This document shows positions 62,065-64,000 of a stretch of 64,000 nt of DNA, piece after piece. The notes under the pieces were generated by a model, which ran no database searches, had not been told where the DNA came from, and saw nothing but the letters and a program-made list of their open reading frames with translations. Source of the DNA: JBBQQG01 sp038216175 (GTDB lineage Bacteria; Patescibacteriota; Saccharimonadia; Saccharimonadales; OMJO01); the NCBI GenBank assembly GCA_038216175.1, contig JBBQQG010000001.1:1-64000 (forward strand). The letters are read 5' to 3'. The stretch's first letter is position 1; each line of letters starts with the position of its first letter. Made by a program: the position numbers and the translations under genes.

Positions 62065-62739
62065 TTACTGCACAAGGTCGGCATATACAACCAGTCGCTG
62101 AGAATAGCCGTTAATTGATTTGTCCCATTTTCCGGCACACGTAATGAGATTTAAATGTGCCTTGTTTGACTCACCGAAGATGGTTATTAGTGGTGATTTT
62201 GCGACATCATATTTGCGAGTTGATGTGATAACAAAGTGTTGACTTACTTGAGTGTCGTTCTGAATATAAAGAGAATCGCCTGGAACAAGTTGGTCAATGT
62301 TCCAAAATACACCCTTACCTTGTCCGAGTATCTGATTATGACCATCAATAACTGCATTGCCGTGCTGACCAGGCTTCGGGCCGTTTCTATACCATCCAGC
62401 ATAGTTTGTATCTTGAGGTACAGCCATTTCTCCATTTTTTGTGACTCCTACGCCCACAACTGCTATATTTTCGTTTAGTTTAGGAATCAGTATATGAAAT
62501 ATTGGTTTAGAAGGTTGGGACGTATTCGATTCTGTTTGTTGCTGACCTGTAGCAAAAACTTTACTTGGCGAACTTAACGAAATAATTGGTCCAAGTGATT
62601 GACGTTGAAACATTAATACGTAGGTAATCATTGGAAAGATGATTAGTGTAGCTACAAAGATACGTTTCTTCCAATAATGTGTACGTATAGGCATACGTTT
62701 ATCAAAATAATAATGCTTACGGCGAATTATGTTTATCAT
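62065..62739 (-). CDS. sortase (class E/F-like)
   Basis: Cell-surface transpeptidase attaching proteins to the wall. Basic N-terminus and membrane helix at about 27-46 (FVATLIIFPMITYVLMF), then the sortase beta-barrel: AVPQDTNYAGWYRNGPKPGQHGNAVIDGHN with the catalytic His, ILIP strand earlier, LNLITCAGKWD with the catalytic Cys and NGYSQRLVVYADL with the Arg. 224 aa. It lies 8 nt after the MPDTG protein gene, so substrate and enzyme are co-transcribed. Class assignment is tentative. Confidence 0.92.
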   Translation of the reverse strand: MINIIRRKHYYFDKRMPIRTHYWKKRIFVATLIIFPMITYVLMFQRQSLGPIISLSSPSKVFATGQQQTESNTSQPSKPIFHILIPKLNENIAVVGVGVTKNGEMAVPQDTNYAGWYRNGPKPGQHGNAVIDGHNQILGQGKGVFWNIDQLVPGDSLYIQNDTQVSQHFVITSTRKYDVAKSPLITIFGESNKAHLNLITCAGKWDKSINGYSQRLVVYADLVQ

Positions 62740-62747
62740 ACCGTACC

Positions 62748-64000
62748 TTACACCTTGATATATAACTTAGTACGAATTCGTCGCAGAATTAGTATGGAAG
62801 TTATGGCGATAGAAACAACTGGAATAGTGTAGTTCCAAGCAAAACTATTCTTAATAATACCCGTATCAGGCATAGCTTTCGGAATAACCAAATTAGAATT
62901 TAGGACATTTGATGATGGTCCAGGGCAGGATGTATTGCCTGTATTTCCGGTAACAGGATCAAAACTCCAGACAATACCGGCATCGCCTGTAGCGAAGAAA
63001 CATCCAAGGTCTGAGTAGGTATATCCATAATCGCCGGTGTTTCCACTATTAACACTCGGCCAGAAATGTGGGCCACCGAAACCTGCACATCGCGCCGGCA
63101 CGCTAAAGTCGTAGCAATCAGCAAAGCCACCATTCGGCTGATAGAATGCGAAGTATGTCTTATTACCAAATCGAGTTTCTTCACGAGCAAATGAACCAGG
63201 TAACCCTGTCATTAAACCTGCCAGTGGAGTAACTGGCGTTGATGTATTAAGATCAAAACATGTTGGACCGTCAGGTCCAAAGCCGGCAATACATACAGCA
63301 TTTGCTGTTCCCGTCGTAGAATATGAAGCAAATATCGAACCTATCCCTTCGTGTGCAACAGTACTGGTACCGGCCAGATCAACACCATTTGTCCAACCTG
63401 CACATCTAGCATCAGTCAGGGTGTCATAACAAGTTAATCTAGCATCTGCAGGAGTTGACTGGGACCAATAATTTACAACCAGGTAAACGTTAGTTCCAAT
63501 TACTTCTCTAGGTAAACGAAGGGAAGTGCCATCATAAGCCGGCATAGTTGCATCCCCGGCGGCAATGTCATACGGTTGACCAATGCAGGCGGCTAATGTA
63601 TTTAGATCATAGCAGTACGCTTTTACATCTTCACCGATACCGTATAAGCGGTTGCCAACCTGTTCTAATCCATCAAATGCAGAGGCATTTGGAGAATTAT
63701 TCATTACTAATGTCCCAAGTGGTATATAACCGCAATTAGTCCCCGCTTCTAAATCAAAACAGCCTATACCGTTATCCGCGCTTCTCTGTGCAGCGTAGTA
63801 AAGTTTTGAACCAACCATAATGTAGTGCGGATAAAAGCTTGTACTAATATCATCCACGCCGGTGTTTGATGATCCTAAAGTAGAACTAAAATATTTAGGA
63901 TAACCTACACATATACCACTGGTAGTCGTAGACACACAGTTAATATTGCTATTAGGCGTGGCAGTACCACTCGGCTTCCTGTGATGGTAAATTGTATACA
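62748..64000 (-). CDS. MPDTG-anchored cell-surface protein, N-terminus outside window
   Basis: Exported wall protein and apparent sortase substrate. The C-terminus has the sorting signal: AMPDTG near the end, then a hydrophobic span SFAWNYTIPVVSIAITSILIL and a positive tail RRIRTKLYIKV. The body contains at least four repeats of roughly 50 residues with a C-Y/F-D ... C-x-G pattern (GCFDLEAGTNCG, YCYDLNTLAACIG, TCYDTLTDARCAG, DCYDFSVPARCAG), probably disulfide-closed blades of a propeller-like fold. The frame is open past base 64000, so the signal peptide is not visible. Confidence 0.85.
   Translation of the reverse strand, partial: YTIYHHRKPSGTATPNSNINCVSTTTSGICVGYPKYFSSTLGSSNTGVDDISTSFYPHYIMVGSKLYYAAQRSADNGIGCFDLEAGTNCGYIPLGTLVMNNSPNASAFDGLEQVGNRLYGIGEDVKAYCYDLNTLAACIGQPYDIAAGDATMPAYDGTSLRLPREVIGTNVYLVVNYWSQSTPADARLTCYDTLTDARCAGWTNGVDLAGTSTVAHEGIGSIFASYSTTGTANAVCIAGFGPDGPTCFDLNTSTPVTPLAGLMTGLPGSFAREETRFGNKTYFAFYQPNGGFADCYDFSVPARCAGFGGPHFWPSVNSGNTGDYGYTYSDLGCFFATGDAGIVWSFDPVTGNTGNTSCPGPSSNVLNSNLVIPKAMPDTGIIKNSFAWNYTIPVVSIAITSILILRRIRTKLYIKV

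Noticed and set aside
1..64000. CRISPR array or IS element
   Set aside because: No regularly spaced direct repeats and no transposase-like frames were seen.

Overview
The window reads as a chromosomal piece of a Patescibacteria/CPR bacterium, most likely Candidatus Saccharibacteria (TM7). This assignment is inference. It rests on a compact ribosomal super-operon that lacks rpmD (uL30), adk and map; cysteine-free bL33 and bL36; low-to-moderate GC with dense 1-nt and 4-nt gene overlaps; TGA used as an ordinary stop; and a surface repertoire of sortase, prepilin and lectin/FnIII-type proteins.

Layout. 0-4.2 kb (+): an alpha-glucan operon (GT4 glycosyltransferase, GH57, GH15). 4.2-5.8 kb (-): bL33, tRNA-Thr(GGT) and two unknown genes. 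5.8-10.4 kb (+): two large secreted or anchored proteins, a GH26-like glycosidase and a four-FnIII lectin-like protein, the first with a promoter that implies a nearly leaderless mRNA. 10.5-12.8 kb: an accessory patch with a DHFR-like reductase, a Nudix hydrolase, a toxin gene stopped at codon 2, and an intact RelB/YafQ-like toxin-antitoxin pair. 12.9-16.6 kb (-): tRNA-Tyr, tRNA-Thr(TGT), a TPR protein, DNA polymerase III delta-prime, an RluA-type pseudouridine synthase and trpS.

16.7-31.4 kb (-) is one continuous run of translation and transcription genes from rplC down to rpsI (S10-spc-alpha-L13 order), with an unknown 100-codon gene wedged between rplB and rpsS and a structured leader before rplC. 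31.6-38.5 kb is mixed: HAD and Nudix enzymes, a detached rpsJ with an Ala/Lys-rich extension, a zinc-ribbon mini-protein, a coiled-coil unknown, a prepilin-like protein, and a membrane-anchored protein broken by a frameshift in an A-rich tract. 38.4-43.7 kb (-): a DUF4234-like protein, tuf, and a second carbohydrate pair (GT4 plus a debranching-enzyme-like glycosidase). 43.7-55 kb (-): fusA, rpsG, rpsL, rpoC and rpoB, with four small unknown genes woven into the str operon; two of them look like paralogous cysteine-rich proteins. 55-60 kb (-): GNAT, clpP under a perfectly spaced CIRCE operator, trigger factor, a YdjM-like protein and hisS. 60-62 kb holds a PD-(D/E)XK nuclease-like gene and decayed HAD/kinase fragments. 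The window ends with a sortase and its apparent MPDTG-anchored substrate.

Two themes recur. First, zinc-binding cysteines are absent from bL33, bL36, uS4, uS14 and both zinc sites of RpoC, which suggests a zinc-sparing gene-expression apparatus. Second, lineage-specific small genes are translationally coupled inside otherwise conserved ribosomal operons. These, with the surface protein set, are the best candidates here for undescribed biology.
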